From Alloascoidea africana (lineage: Eukaryota; Ascomycota; Alloascoideomycetes; Alloascoideales; Alloascoideaceae), in NCBI GenBank assembly GCA_030581615.1, contig JAKTTT010000006.1:432145-496144 (forward strand): 64,000 bases of DNA, in the 5' to 3' direction. Position numbers and translations under genes: made by a program. Shown piece after piece: positions 42,204 to 50,787 of this stretch. A model generated the notes under the pieces. It did not search any database, had not been told where the DNA came from, and worked only from the letters and a program-made list of their open reading frames with translations. Positions within the stretch are counted from its first letter, which is position 1; each line of letters starts with the position of its first letter.

Positions 42204-43985
42204 TTACGGGAGATCAACAATCGGGAGGTCTCCCTTGCGATTTACACCAACGCCGTAGGTCATGTCTGCGCCAAATCTGGCCCAGTGCGCTACATTTGAC
42301 CTCTTTTCTGGACTTGTTCCGATTCTATCTAGGAACTTGGAGGATAGTTCTGGCATAATTGATTGAAGTAGGAGTGCAGAAACGCGTACTGACTCTAGTC
42401 CAGTGAATATAATAAAGTCTTGTACAAGGGTAGGATCAGAAAGAACATCTTCGTTTTGTGAAACAGCTTTAAAGTTCCAAGGTTCGGTATCTTGGACAAA
42501 CGCATTGGAGTTGTTGATGAGGTCCCAAAACGCTGATATTGCCGTGGCGGTTTTAAATTGGGATATATTTTCGTTAAAGATTTTATACAGACCATCGATT
42601 TGGGCTCGAATTAGCATGTATTTTTCGCTTTGCTCTTTTGGTAATTTCGAAAGGATAAAGTCTAGATTTTCGTTGAATAGGCCACTTTCATGCCTCTTGA
42701 TTGCTCTCTCTACGTTAAACTTGGGTCCACAACAGCGGATTGTCAAATTGCCGAATTTTTTCAAAAGAAGCTTTCTCGTCACTTGTAGTTTTTCTTCTGA
42801 GTAATCGCCATCGTGGGTCAGTCGGCTATTCTCACACAGGAAAAATCGGACCGGGTCAACGCCGTACACGTTCATCGTTGCAATTGGGTCTACTACATTT
42901 CCCTTTGATTTTGACATTTTTGTTCCCTCGCATAGCCAATGGCCGTGGACAACAACCTGTTTTGGAAGAGGCAGTTTTGCAGCAAGCAAAAACGCAGGCC
43001 AGAATATTGCGTGGAAACGAACAATGTCCTTACCAATCACATGTGTGGCTCCGAGCCATGGACTCAATGGGGGAGGTAGAGTCGGATTTCCAGACCATGG
43101 AAATCCAACAGACGTGAGATAGTTTACCAAAGCATCAAACCAGACATAGATCCGTTGAGATGGGTCATTCGGCACTGGAATCCCCCATTCTAACCGAGAA
43201 ACTGGTCTGGATATGCTTAGATCCTCCAGTCCTTGAGATACCTCTTCTACAAGTTCATCAAGCTTTTGTCTGGGTATAACAAACTGTTCGTTTTGGGCAT
43301 AAATATCAAGAAGCTGGTCTTTAAAAGCAGACAATTTGAAAAAATAGTTTTCTTCAACTTCGTAAACAACAGTTGCACCAGTTTCCTTTGAGACCATTTC
43401 AGTTTCGCCATTTTTCAAAACAACCTTCTCAACCTGTGTTTCTGGATAAAAAGTCTCATCGGATACTGAATACCAGCCTGAATGTTGACCTTTATAAATC
43501 CAGCCATTCTCCTCGACAATTTTCCAAAATTGTTTTACCGCCTCGTAGTGGTCCGGATCTGTCGTCCTTATAAACCTGTCATAACTAATGCTAGAATCAG
43601 AGGCCAAGTTTTTGAATACCTTTGAAATGTTGTCGACAAACTCTTTTGGCGACAGTCCTGCTTTTGAAGCAGCCATTTGAACTTTGAGTCCATGTTCATC
43701 TGTTCCCGTCGTGAAGAATGAAGGTCGGTCCTGCAGTTTCTCCCAACGGTGTCTCACATCGCACAGAAGCATGGAGTATAGATGACCCAGATGAGGAGCA
43801 GCATTGACATAGAAAATGGGGGTTGTAACGTATAGGCTGGGGGGTTTCGTCTTTGAATCTGGAGGTGTAGAATAAACCCGCGAGACGGATATTGAGGCGG
43901 GCCATGGCCGAGGCCACGATGGCCAGGATCGCCGAACCCTGGAGAAGCTCCTCGCGGCCGTCACGAGCCCACGCTCTACTGCCAT
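42204..43985 (-). CDS. MSM1: mitochondrial methionyl-tRNA synthetase
   Basis: A 593-residue class I synthetase, close to yeast Msm1 (575). Residues 1-~40 form an Arg/Ser/Trp-rich presequence without acids after the start. The HIGH motif appears as HLGH (65-68) in TPIFYVNAAPHLGHLYS, followed by TGTDEHGLKVQ. The tRNA-contact and WF segments (RLEWGIPVPNDPSQRIYVWFDAL) and GKDIVRFHAIFWPAFL follow. The KMSKS loop is intact as GTKMSKSKGNVVDP (~355). A C-terminal anticodon-binding helix bundle ends the protein. It charges mitochondrial tRNA-Met for matrix translation. No zinc-knuckle insert is visible, as is usual for the mitochondrial type. Confidence 0.93.
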   Translation of the reverse strand: MAVERGLVTAARSFSRVRRSWPSWPRPWPASISVSRVYSTPPDSKTKPPSLYVTTPIFYVNAAPHLGHLYSMLLCDVRHRWEKLQDRPSFFTTGTDEHGLKVQMAASKAGLSPKEFVDNISKVFKNLASDSSISYDRFIRTTDPDHYEAVKQFWKIVEENGWIYKGQHSGWYSVSDETFYPETQVEKVVLKNGETEMVSKETGATVVYEVEENYFFKLSAFKDQLLDIYAQNEQFVIPRQKLDELVEEVSQGLEDLSISRPVSRLEWGIPVPNDPSQRIYVWFDALVNYLTSVGFPWSGNPTLPPPLSPWLGATHVIGKDIVRFHAIFWPAFLLAAKLPLPKQVVVHGHWLCEGTKMSKSKGNVVDPIATMNVYGVDPVRFFLCENSRLTHDGDYSEEKLQVTRKLLLKKFGNLTIRCCGPKFNVERAIKRHESGLFNENLDFILSKLPKEQSEKYMLIRAQIDGLYKIFNENISQFKTATAISAFWDLINNSNAFVQDTEPWNFKAVSQNEDVLSDPTLVQDFIIFTGLESVRVSALLLQSIMPELSSKFLDRIGTSPEKRSNVAHWARFGADMTYGVGVNRKGDLPIVDLP

Positions 43986-44283
43986 CTTGATCGTCTGCCG
44001 TGGAGTGATAGGAATCGCCCTTTTCAGTTCTTTTAGTCCCGGCTGAAGCTTTTCGCATCATTGGCCGATAAGAGAGGGTGTCCGGGTGGCCCGCCCCGGG
44101 GCAAAACGTGCGCTTAAGTATGGCCCGGTCCCTGGCAGCACGCCCCGGTCTCCATTGGTGCTCAGGTGGTGTTTGTGCGCATCATCCTCCAGCTTTTAGT
44201 TCTTTCTCTCCATTCACGGCTCTTTCTCTTCTTTTCCACACCCCCCTCTTCATCAATTCCTCATAGTTTAGGGAATCAAAGAC
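43986..44283. promoter_or_regulatory. divergent MSM1-PFK1 promoter
   Basis: A 298-bp divergent intergenic region, GC-rich near MSM1 (a CCCGCCCCGGGG block near 44090) and pyrimidine-rich near PFK1, as in strong glycolytic promoters. Specific factor sites cannot be assigned. Confidence 0.45.
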
Positions 44284-47200
44284 ATGTCCTTAGCTCCGTT
44301 TTCGTCAGCTCTTGGGTCATCGTTGATCCAGGCAGTGGCATTCACTTCCTTTGTGACCTGTGATGAAACAAAGTTTGCACAGGCATTGACGTTCTACAAG
44401 GCTTTGGGTTTTGTAGAAACCCGTTCCTTTTCCCAAAGTGGACCTTCACCCAGTGCCCAGCACTTAAAAGATGATAGCGGATTTGCAATTGAATCTGTAC
44501 GTGAGGTATGGCTAGAGGCCTTTCCTCTAGGCGAGGTGGATGAGGCCGGATTCCGATTACCCGTTCAGCAATCCAAGGTTGAACAAAGTGAAGGTGCGAC
44601 TATAAAGCTACGGTTGGTACCCAAGGTACTTTCGAGTGAATTGGACTCGATCAGAGAGAAAAAGCCTTCCACAACTCCAGCACTTGTGTTCTTCTCTGTC
44701 TACGTTTCCCAGATCCGGGAGAAACTGGTGGAGTTGAAAAGCACAATCATCGACAATGGGAATAAAGACGAGGTTTATACGATCGACCCGCTGGACAATC
44801 TGATTGGCTTCTCCCCCCGCCCAAACCCTTACCACGAGCCTATCGAGGATCCTCTCGTTTTTTTGGAGAAAAAAGCTTCGTCTTCCGCTCTATCCTCGCA
44901 CGCTGGAACAAAAGAGGTCTCACCTGCTGCTGATAACCTCAGGGCTTCTAGCGATTATGGCGAGACACCCAGGAAGAAGATTGGGGTGATGACGTCTGGA
45001 GGAGATTCTCCCGGTATGAATGCCGCAGTTCGGGCTGTTGTCAGAGCAGGCATTTTTAAAGGATGCGATGTATTTGCAATTTATGAAGGCTACGAAGGTT
45101 TGGTTAAAGGCGGAGACTACATCAAGCAGATGAAATGGGAAGGTGTTAGAGGCTGGCTGTCTCTTGGTGGAACACTAATTGGAACCGCCAGATGTAAAGA
45201 GTTCCGGGAACGCGCTGGACGGTTGGAAGGTGCGTATAATATGATTGTGAATGGCATTGATGCGCTCATTGTTTGTGGAGGAGATGGATCTCTCACCGGT
45301 GCGGATCTATTCCGATCCGAGTGGCCCAGTCTGTTGGAAGAGCTTGTGTCCACGAATAAGCTCACCAAGGAACAGGTCCAGGGTAAAGAGAACTTGACAA
45401 TTGTGGGTCTTATCGGTTCAATTGACAACGATATGGCAATGAGCGATGCCACCATTGGAGCCTACTCCTCGCTAGAACGTATCTGTGAGATGGTCGATTA
45501 CATCGATGCAACAGCCCACTCGCATTCACGAGCCTTTGTTGTAGAGGTTATGGGCAGACATTGCGGCTGGTTAGGTCTTATGGCTGGCATTGCCACTGGA
45601 GCAGACTATGTCTTTATTCCAGAGAGACCTCCAATTGCAGGCAAATGGAGCCAAGAGCTTTCAACCATTTGCAAGCGACACCGCGCGAAGGGTAAAAGAA
45701 CCACAATTGTGATTGTGGCCGAAGGCGCTATCGACTCGGAACTCAACCACATTAGTCCAAAAGAGGTCAAGGACATTCTTGTTGATCTGGGACTGGACAC
45801 CCGTATCACGACCCTTGGTCATGTTCAACGTGGTGGAACAGCCGTGGCCTATGATAGGCTGTTGGCGACACTTCAAGGTGTGGATGCCATTGATGCTGTG
45901 TTGGAATCTACCCCAGACAAGCCATCGCCCATGATTGGAATTACTGAGAATCATGTTTGCAGAAGACCCTTGATGAAAGCTGTCGAAATGACAAAATCTG
46001 TTGCAACTGCTATAGAGTCAAAGGACTTTGACAAGGCTCTTTCGCTTAGGGACACCGAGTTTGCAGAGGCATACAACAACTTTCTCAGTATTACTTACGA
46101 TGACGATGATTCCAAGCTTGTCCCAGAAGCAGAGAGACTGAATATTGCCATTGTTCATGTCGGTGCTCCATCGGGAGGAATCAACGCTGCTACCCGTGCC
46201 GCTGCTCTTTACTCCTTGAGTCGTGGACATCGTGTCTTTGCCATTCAAAACGGTTTCACGGGTCTGGTTCGTCATGATGCAGTTAGAGAGTTGAAGTGGA
46301 TCGATGTCGACGGATGGCAATTGAAAGGTGGATCCGAGATCGGTACGAATAGAAACCTACCCAGTGTGGACATGGGCACGGTGGCTTTTTACTTTCAAAA
46401 GTACAAGTTTGATGGTCTTATCATCATTGGAGGCTTTGAGAGCTTCCATAGTTTGTATCAGTTACAGCAGGCCCGAGAGACGTTCCCCGTTTTTAGGATT
46501 CCTATGATTTGCCTGCCTGCTACGATTTCAAACAATGTTCCAGGTACGGAGTACTCTGTGGGCAGCGACACCTGTCTTAACCAATTGGTGAATTACTGCG
46601 ATGCAATTAAGCAGAGCGCTTCTGCTACGAGAAGAAGGGTCTTTGTTGTCGAAGTCCAAGGCGGTCGGTCCGGTTACGTTGCCAGCGTCGCAGGTTTGAT
46701 CACCGGAGCCCTCGCAATTTACACTCCCGAGTCACAGATCAACATTCGCACGATGCAAGAGGACATTGAGCTGTTGAAAGACACTTTTGCGAAAGACCGG
46801 GGTGAGAACAGAGGAGGCAAGATCTTGATCCGTAACGAGACCGCGTCTTCGGTTTTCACAACGGACTTGATTGCGAACATTATCATGGAGGCTGGGCATG
46901 GCAAGTTTGAGTCGAGGACTGCTATTCCTGGACATGTGCAACAGGGCAACATTCCTTCTTCGATGGACAGATGTCGTGCGACTCGTCTTGCGGTTAAATG
47001 CTGTGAGTTTATCGAGCAATGGAACGCCAAAATCGACGCTTCAGTGAAGCATGATTTGCGGTTGAGGTATGTTAATGGTAAGCGCCAACCGATAACAGAT
47101 GAGTTTGGCTCAGCTGCAGTTATTGGTATCGAGGGTGTCAAAGTCATTTATAACGACATTGCAAAGCTATTTGAGAAAGAAACAGATGTTGAACAACGTA

Positions 47201-47304
47201 AAGGTTACAAGATTCACTGGGAGCATATTGCCAGTATTAGCGATACCCTTAGTGGTAGATTGAGACTGAGACAGCAACACGAGGAGGAATTGTTACTTGG
47301 TTAA
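44284..47304 (+). CDS. PFK1: 6-phosphofructokinase subunit, fungal type (Pfk1/alpha-like)
   Basis: A 1006-residue subunit. Residues 1-~200 are the fungal glyoxalase-like extension. The N-terminal PFK half (~230-600) has VMTSGGDSPGMNAAVRA, CGGDGSLTGAD, the catalytic GSIDNDM and MGRHCGWLGL. It also has a GHVQRGGTAVAYDR effector segment. The C-terminal half (~615-985) repeats the fold (VHVGAPSGGINAATRAA, GGFESFHSL, NNVPGTEYSVG, PGHVQQGNIPSSMDR) as the allosteric half. It phosphorylates fructose 6-phosphate in the cytosol as a hetero-octamer with Pfk2-type subunits. RDTEF...NFLS and WIDVD resemble S. cerevisiae Pfk1 more than Pfk2, so the alpha assignment is an inference. CTG codes a conserved Leu here (VDLGLDT). 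Confidence 0.93.
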   Translation: MSLAPFSSALGSSLIQAVAFTSFVTCDETKFAQALTFYKALGFVETRSFSQSGPSPSAQHLKDDSGFAIESVREVWLEAFPLGEVDEAGFRLPVQQSKVEQSEGATIKLRLVPKVLSSELDSIREKKPSTTPALVFFSVYVSQIREKLVELKSTIIDNGNKDEVYTIDPLDNLIGFSPRPNPYHEPIEDPLVFLEKKASSSALSSHAGTKEVSPAADNLRASSDYGETPRKKIGVMTSGGDSPGMNAAVRAVVRAGIFKGCDVFAIYEGYEGLVKGGDYIKQMKWEGVRGWLSLGGTLIGTARCKEFRERAGRLEGAYNMIVNGIDALIVCGGDGSLTGADLFRSEWPSLLEELVSTNKLTKEQVQGKENLTIVGLIGSIDNDMAMSDATIGAYSSLERICEMVDYIDATAHSHSRAFVVEVMGRHCGWLGLMAGIATGADYVFIPERPPIAGKWSQELSTICKRHRAKGKRTTIVIVAEGAIDSELNHISPKEVKDILVDLGLDTRITTLGHVQRGGTAVAYDRLLATLQGVDAIDAVLESTPDKPSPMIGITENHVCRRPLMKAVEMTKSVATAIESKDFDKALSLRDTEFAEAYNNFLSITYDDDDSKLVPEAERLNIAIVHVGAPSGGINAATRAAALYSLSRGHRVFAIQNGFTGLVRHDAVRELKWIDVDGWQLKGGSEIGTNRNLPSVDMGTVAFYFQKYKFDGLIIIGGFESFHSLYQLQQARETFPVFRIPMICLPATISNNVPGTEYSVGSDTCLNQLVNYCDAIKQSASATRRRVFVVEVQGGRSGYVASVAGLITGALAIYTPESQINIRTMQEDIELLKDTFAKDRGENRGGKILIRNETASSVFTTDLIANIIMEAGHGKFESRTAIPGHVQQGNIPSSMDRCRATRLAVKCCEFIEQWNAKIDASVKHDLRLRYVNGKRQPITDEFGSAAVIGIEGVKVIYNDIAKLFEKETDVEQRKGYKIHWEHIASISDTLSGRLRLRQQHEEELLLG

Positions 47305-47887
47305 CTCCAAAGTTCTCGATCGTCTTTAGAAAGAATTTACACAAGCTTTTATGATTTAGTACCTTTCCTTTCCTTTTTTTTTTTTTCTTTTTTTGAGATA
47401 AATATAGTTTATAAATAGGCGGGAAAAGGCTAGCAGATTTTATTTTTGTACTTTCAGTTAAGTTAACTCTTTATGAAAACGATGCATTGCAACGAGGGTC
47501 TCCCGTTTATCCACTTAATTCCTTGTAAATGTGGCATGAGGCAAGCATGTGTAATGTAGAACAATCGACAATCTTCAATTGATAAACCTGGGTTTGCAAG
47601 AATGTACTATACCGCAAGTTTATATTGATCGACAAGAACAGGATTCTTGAGTAATGTTTTTCCTAGGTTGATGAATGCCTTTTTTTTTTTTTGGCTAAAC
47701 GGTGATGAACCTCAATTAATCCTGTGAACTTATTATACTACCTATTTGTTGTAAGGGATGCGCTTACTATATATCCAAAAAAACATTTCTCTGATTTTCA
47801 TAACGATGCTTAAAGATGCGGAAAACAAAATATCTTTTTCTCATTTTTTTTTATTTCATAAATGGTTTTATAGTTAGCTTAAAAGTC
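47305..47887. other. convergent intergenic region with poly-T tracts
   Basis: Lies between the ends of PFK1 and the wall-protein gene. T-runs at ~47375-47395 and ~47682-47692 may serve 3'-end formation. No ORF or RNA gene seen. Confidence 0.5.
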
Positions 47888-49060
47888 TTACAACAAGAAA
47901 GCAGCAACGGCGAAGATAGCGCCAATAAGAGCAGATCCGTGGAAAGATCCAGAGACGAGAGCAGCGGCAGCGTCTTCACTGGTAGAGTTGGCTTCACCGG
48001 TCTCGGAGGAAGTGGCAGAGGCGCTCTCAGTTTCCTCCTCGTCTCCAGTGGAAGAAGCTTTGCTGGAGGATCTGGCAGATCTGGATTGGCTAGAAGATTC
48101 GGAAGATGTGGCGTTCTTGGAAGCAGATGTCACAAGAGTGCTCTCGGATGGCTTGGCTGTGGCAGATCCGGTCTTCTTGGAGGACTCAGAATCATCTTCA
48201 TCCTTCTTTGTGGTGGAGGCCTTCTCTGTCTCAGTGGTGGAAACACCAGCAGGGACAGTAGCTGGCTTAGAAGCACCTGAGGCGACAGACTCGTGGGCAG
48301 CAGAAATGACAGAGACAGCAGACTCGTGGGCGACAGAGGCAGCAGCAGCTTCGGAAACAGCAGCAACGGAAGCAGCAGAAGCGGCAGACTCGGCGACGGC
48401 AGAGGCCTCAGCTGGAGATAGTGTAGTGGTAGGAGCTGGAACTGGAGCAGCCTCGGTGGTGGCAGCAGCAGCATCACTGGCAGCAGCAGCAGCGCTGGCA
48501 TCTGGAGCTGGGGCAGCAGAAGCGGCAGCGGCAGTCGCCTGCTCCTGGGCCACGGAGATGACAGAGATGGCGGAAGCGTGGGCAGCGGCCTGGGCAGCAG
48601 CAGCCTCGGAAGCAGCGACGGCTGGGTCCACGGTAGCAGGATCCACTGGTGCGACGGTCTCGGCAGCAGCGTCGGCAGCGGTGGCAGCAGCAGGGTCTGC
48701 GACGACGGTGGCAGCATCAACGGCTGTAGCAGCGGTAGCGGCATCGACAGCAGCGGTCTCAGCAGCGACGGTAGCTGGATCGGCAGCGACGGTAGCGACA
48801 CCGGCTGGTTCTGTTCTGATGTAGGTGTTGTAGTACGAGTTGTAGTCGTTCAACAGGGTATTGAAGTAGGCGGAATCACCGTTGGCGCCCAAAACACAGC
48901 CCTGGTAGACACAACCGATCAAAGCGTTCTCGCCGTTCTCGTTGACACCGTACTGTTGAACACAGTTGGAGGCACAGTCTGGGTATCCAGCGACCTCGAA
49001 AGCGGCGTGGGCCTTGAGGGCAGCGAAAAGGAAGGCTGGGACGAAAATAACTTTCTGCAT
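47888..49060 (-). CDS. GPI-anchored cell-wall protein, Ala-rich
   Basis: A 390-residue secreted protein. A signal peptide (MQKVIFVPAFLFAALKAHA) is followed by an ~80-residue head with four Cys (DCASNC and GCVYQGC) and many Asn/Tyr. The bulk is low-complexity Ala, Val, Ser, Thr and Pro sequence with repeated VDAAT, AVSEAAAAS and HESAVSVIS units. A Ser/Thr/Lys region precedes a C-terminal hydrophobic tail after a small-residue site (VSGSF/HGSA), as for GPI attachment. Such proteins are O-glycosylated and linked to the wall. The four-Cys head recurs in fungal wall proteins but is not CFEM (which has eight Cys). Strong Ala/Ser codon bias and an elaborate GC-rich promoter suggest high expression. 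Confidence 0.8.
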   Translation of the reverse strand: MQKVIFVPAFLFAALKAHAAFEVAGYPDCASNCVQQYGVNENGENALIGCVYQGCVLGANGDSAYFNTLLNDYNSYYNTYIRTEPAGVATVAADPATVAAETAAVDAATAATAVDAATVVADPAAATAADAAAETVAPVDPATVDPAVAASEAAAAQAAAHASAISVISVAQEQATAAAASAAPAPDASAAAAASDAAAATTEAAPVPAPTTTLSPAEASAVAESAASAASVAAVSEAAAASVAHESAVSVISAAHESVASGASKPATVPAGVSTTETEKASTTKKDEDDSESSKKTGSATAKPSESTLVTSASKNATSSESSSQSRSARSSSKASSTGDEEETESASATSSETGEANSTSEDAAAALVSGSFHGSALIGAIFAVAAFLL

Positions 49061-49560
49061 GGCGAATTACTTGTGTAAGTGTGAGTTGTAACGAATGACT
49101 GTTAAAGATTAAAGCGGCTCAATAGGAGAGTGCGATTAAGGAGCGAGTGTGCGACCGAGGAAAGAAGATGGAGATCGAGATGGAGAAACAAGTGAAGAAG
49201 AGGAACTGGGGCCTGTTTATATAGAAACGAGGCTGCTGCTGCGACCCGCGCTTGTTGCGGCCAGCTGCAGCGGCCGTGCAGCGGCACTCGCGCAGATCTT
49301 CCCAAAGCGGCCGTGCAGCTGCAGGCGAATAATTTTCCCTTTGCGCTGTTCGCTGTTCGAGTTTCGATTAATTATTGCAGCCGGAAACGCCTCGCGCGAG
49401 CAGCAAAGCGGCTAGAATAGAAGCGCAAGCACAAATCAACAGACACACAGTCTCGAGAACGAGAACGAGAACGGGAGTGAGTACGAAAGCGCTCGCGGTC
49501 GAGCCGCTGGGCCTCGAGAAACAGAAAGTGCGACAGCAGACGTGCATCGCTCGCCGGTCA
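49061..49560 (-). promoter_or_regulatory. GC-rich promoter of the wall-protein gene with direct repeats
   Basis: Upstream of the GPI protein start. It holds two identical 13-mers GCGGCCGTGCAGC (49270-49282 and 49307-49319) 37 bases apart. Each is next to a GCTGCAG, so the pair of GC blocks form imperfect inverted flanks. A TATATAAAC-type TATA box lies on the minus strand near 49217. A GAGAACGAGAACGAGAACG tract is at ~49455-49473. Confidence 0.55.
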
Positions 49561-49708
49561 GGTGACCATCCCTGTTCAATTAAGCGCCCATCCCAGATTT
49601 ATCTGCGAAGAAGAGAAAGAGAAAGAGACAGAGAAAGAGAAAGTGATGAGTATACGAAGGGTGTGTGATCTAAGGAGTTCTCCTGGACAAGCGAACGTGA
49701 TAATCGTC

Positions 49709-50044
49709 TCATCCTCCTCGGGCAGGGGAGAAAGTGTGGGATGCCCGTTTCGAGGAGGGTGTTGAATTATTACTACCGCCTACATTTCGCTCTTTACTGT
49801 TACAATCTTTGCAAACATCATCATTTGCTTTCGATCTCGTACTGAGCTTGCTTTTTTGATCATAGTGGGCATACTGCTCCTCACATTCTGACACCCGGAT
49901 AATAAAAAGCTCAGGTGAAACTGGACATGTAGGTTGGGATTCAATCTTTTGTGGCCTTGTTGTTGAATTCAACCCGAAAGAGCAACCTAGGGAGAAACAA
50001 AATGGCAATTGACTAATGTACACAATTTCAACGGGTTCTTCCAT
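49709..50044 (-). CDS. possible small Cys-containing protein, unknown
   Basis: From the ATG at 50044 this is a 111-codon frame. It begins MEEPVEIVYISQLPFCFSLG, has five further Cys including VCKDC, and ends in a Ser/Arg-rich tail. The frame stays open 30 codons upstream without an ATG and could be joined to another exon. It lies alone in the 1.7-kb gap between the wall-protein and deubiquitinase genes. It shows no family I recognise. A chance ORF is possible. Confidence 0.3.
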   Translation of the reverse strand: MEEPVEIVYISQLPFCFSLGCSFGLNSTTRPQKIESQPTCPVSPELFIIRVSECEEQYAHYDQKSKLSTRSKANDDVCKDCNSKERNVGGSNNSTPSSKRASHTFSPARGG

Positions 50045-50787
50045 TTTCTTTAGAACTTCAAGTTTGCTCCAAGAACTTTCAACGGTTTTGTTTTTTTGCT
50101 TGGATATTAAAGCCCAAGAACCTTTAAACTCCAACTTGCGTGCATCAAAGTTGAGTCAGGGTCCTTTCCCATCGATATTGAAAAAGAAGCAACCAGACGA
50201 GAAAATTCGATTCAACCCGAAGCTGAGTCCGAAACCCACCCGAACTAGTTCGAAGATTCTTCAAGCTGCGGTTCTCCACAGAAGAGGCAAAATTATAATC
50301 CCAAAACGTAATCTTACTAGCCGGAATTATCTCTCACTAGTGCTCACCCGACCCCCCAACCCCCCAAAGTATGGTGTCACACTTGTTTGAATTCTAAATT
50401 CCAACAGCTCCCACCTCGATCAAGAACTGTCCTCGGTTTGAACTAATCCAGGACTGGATAATTATCCAAGCAGAACCTCCAATTTTTCTTGCAACCAAAT
50501 ATTTTTCAGGGGTACTCTGCTGCCTGCATACGATTACTTGACGCAAAGAAAGGAATGTATGGTTTGGCTTTCCTCCTTTATTTTTCATTTAATTGGCTTT
50601 ACTTTTTTTTTGTTCCGCCGACGCTTTGAATTTTTGGAAAAATCTTGTTCTTTGAGAATGCTAATTAATGAGGTCTTTGCCGCATTTACGTCCACTACAA
50701 ACTGGTAGAGATGTACCTGCCTATAAAACACAACTCCAATACACCATTTCCAGGGTTATTTCAACGGTTTCAACAAAAAAGCATATC
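50045..50787. other. intergenic, no gene seen
   Basis: Downstream of the deubiquitinase gene. AT-rich with poly-T and C-rich short tracts; nothing further recognised. Confidence 0.4.

Noticed and set aside
42137-42358. Plus-strand ORF at the MSM1 3' end
   Set aside because: It overlaps the well-supported MSM1 coding region antisense and has no recognisable motif.
47988-48824. 278-codon plus-strand ORF opposite the wall protein
   Set aside because: It is the mirror of an Ala/Ser repeat-coding region; the opposite strand has the signal peptide, Cys head and GPI tail.
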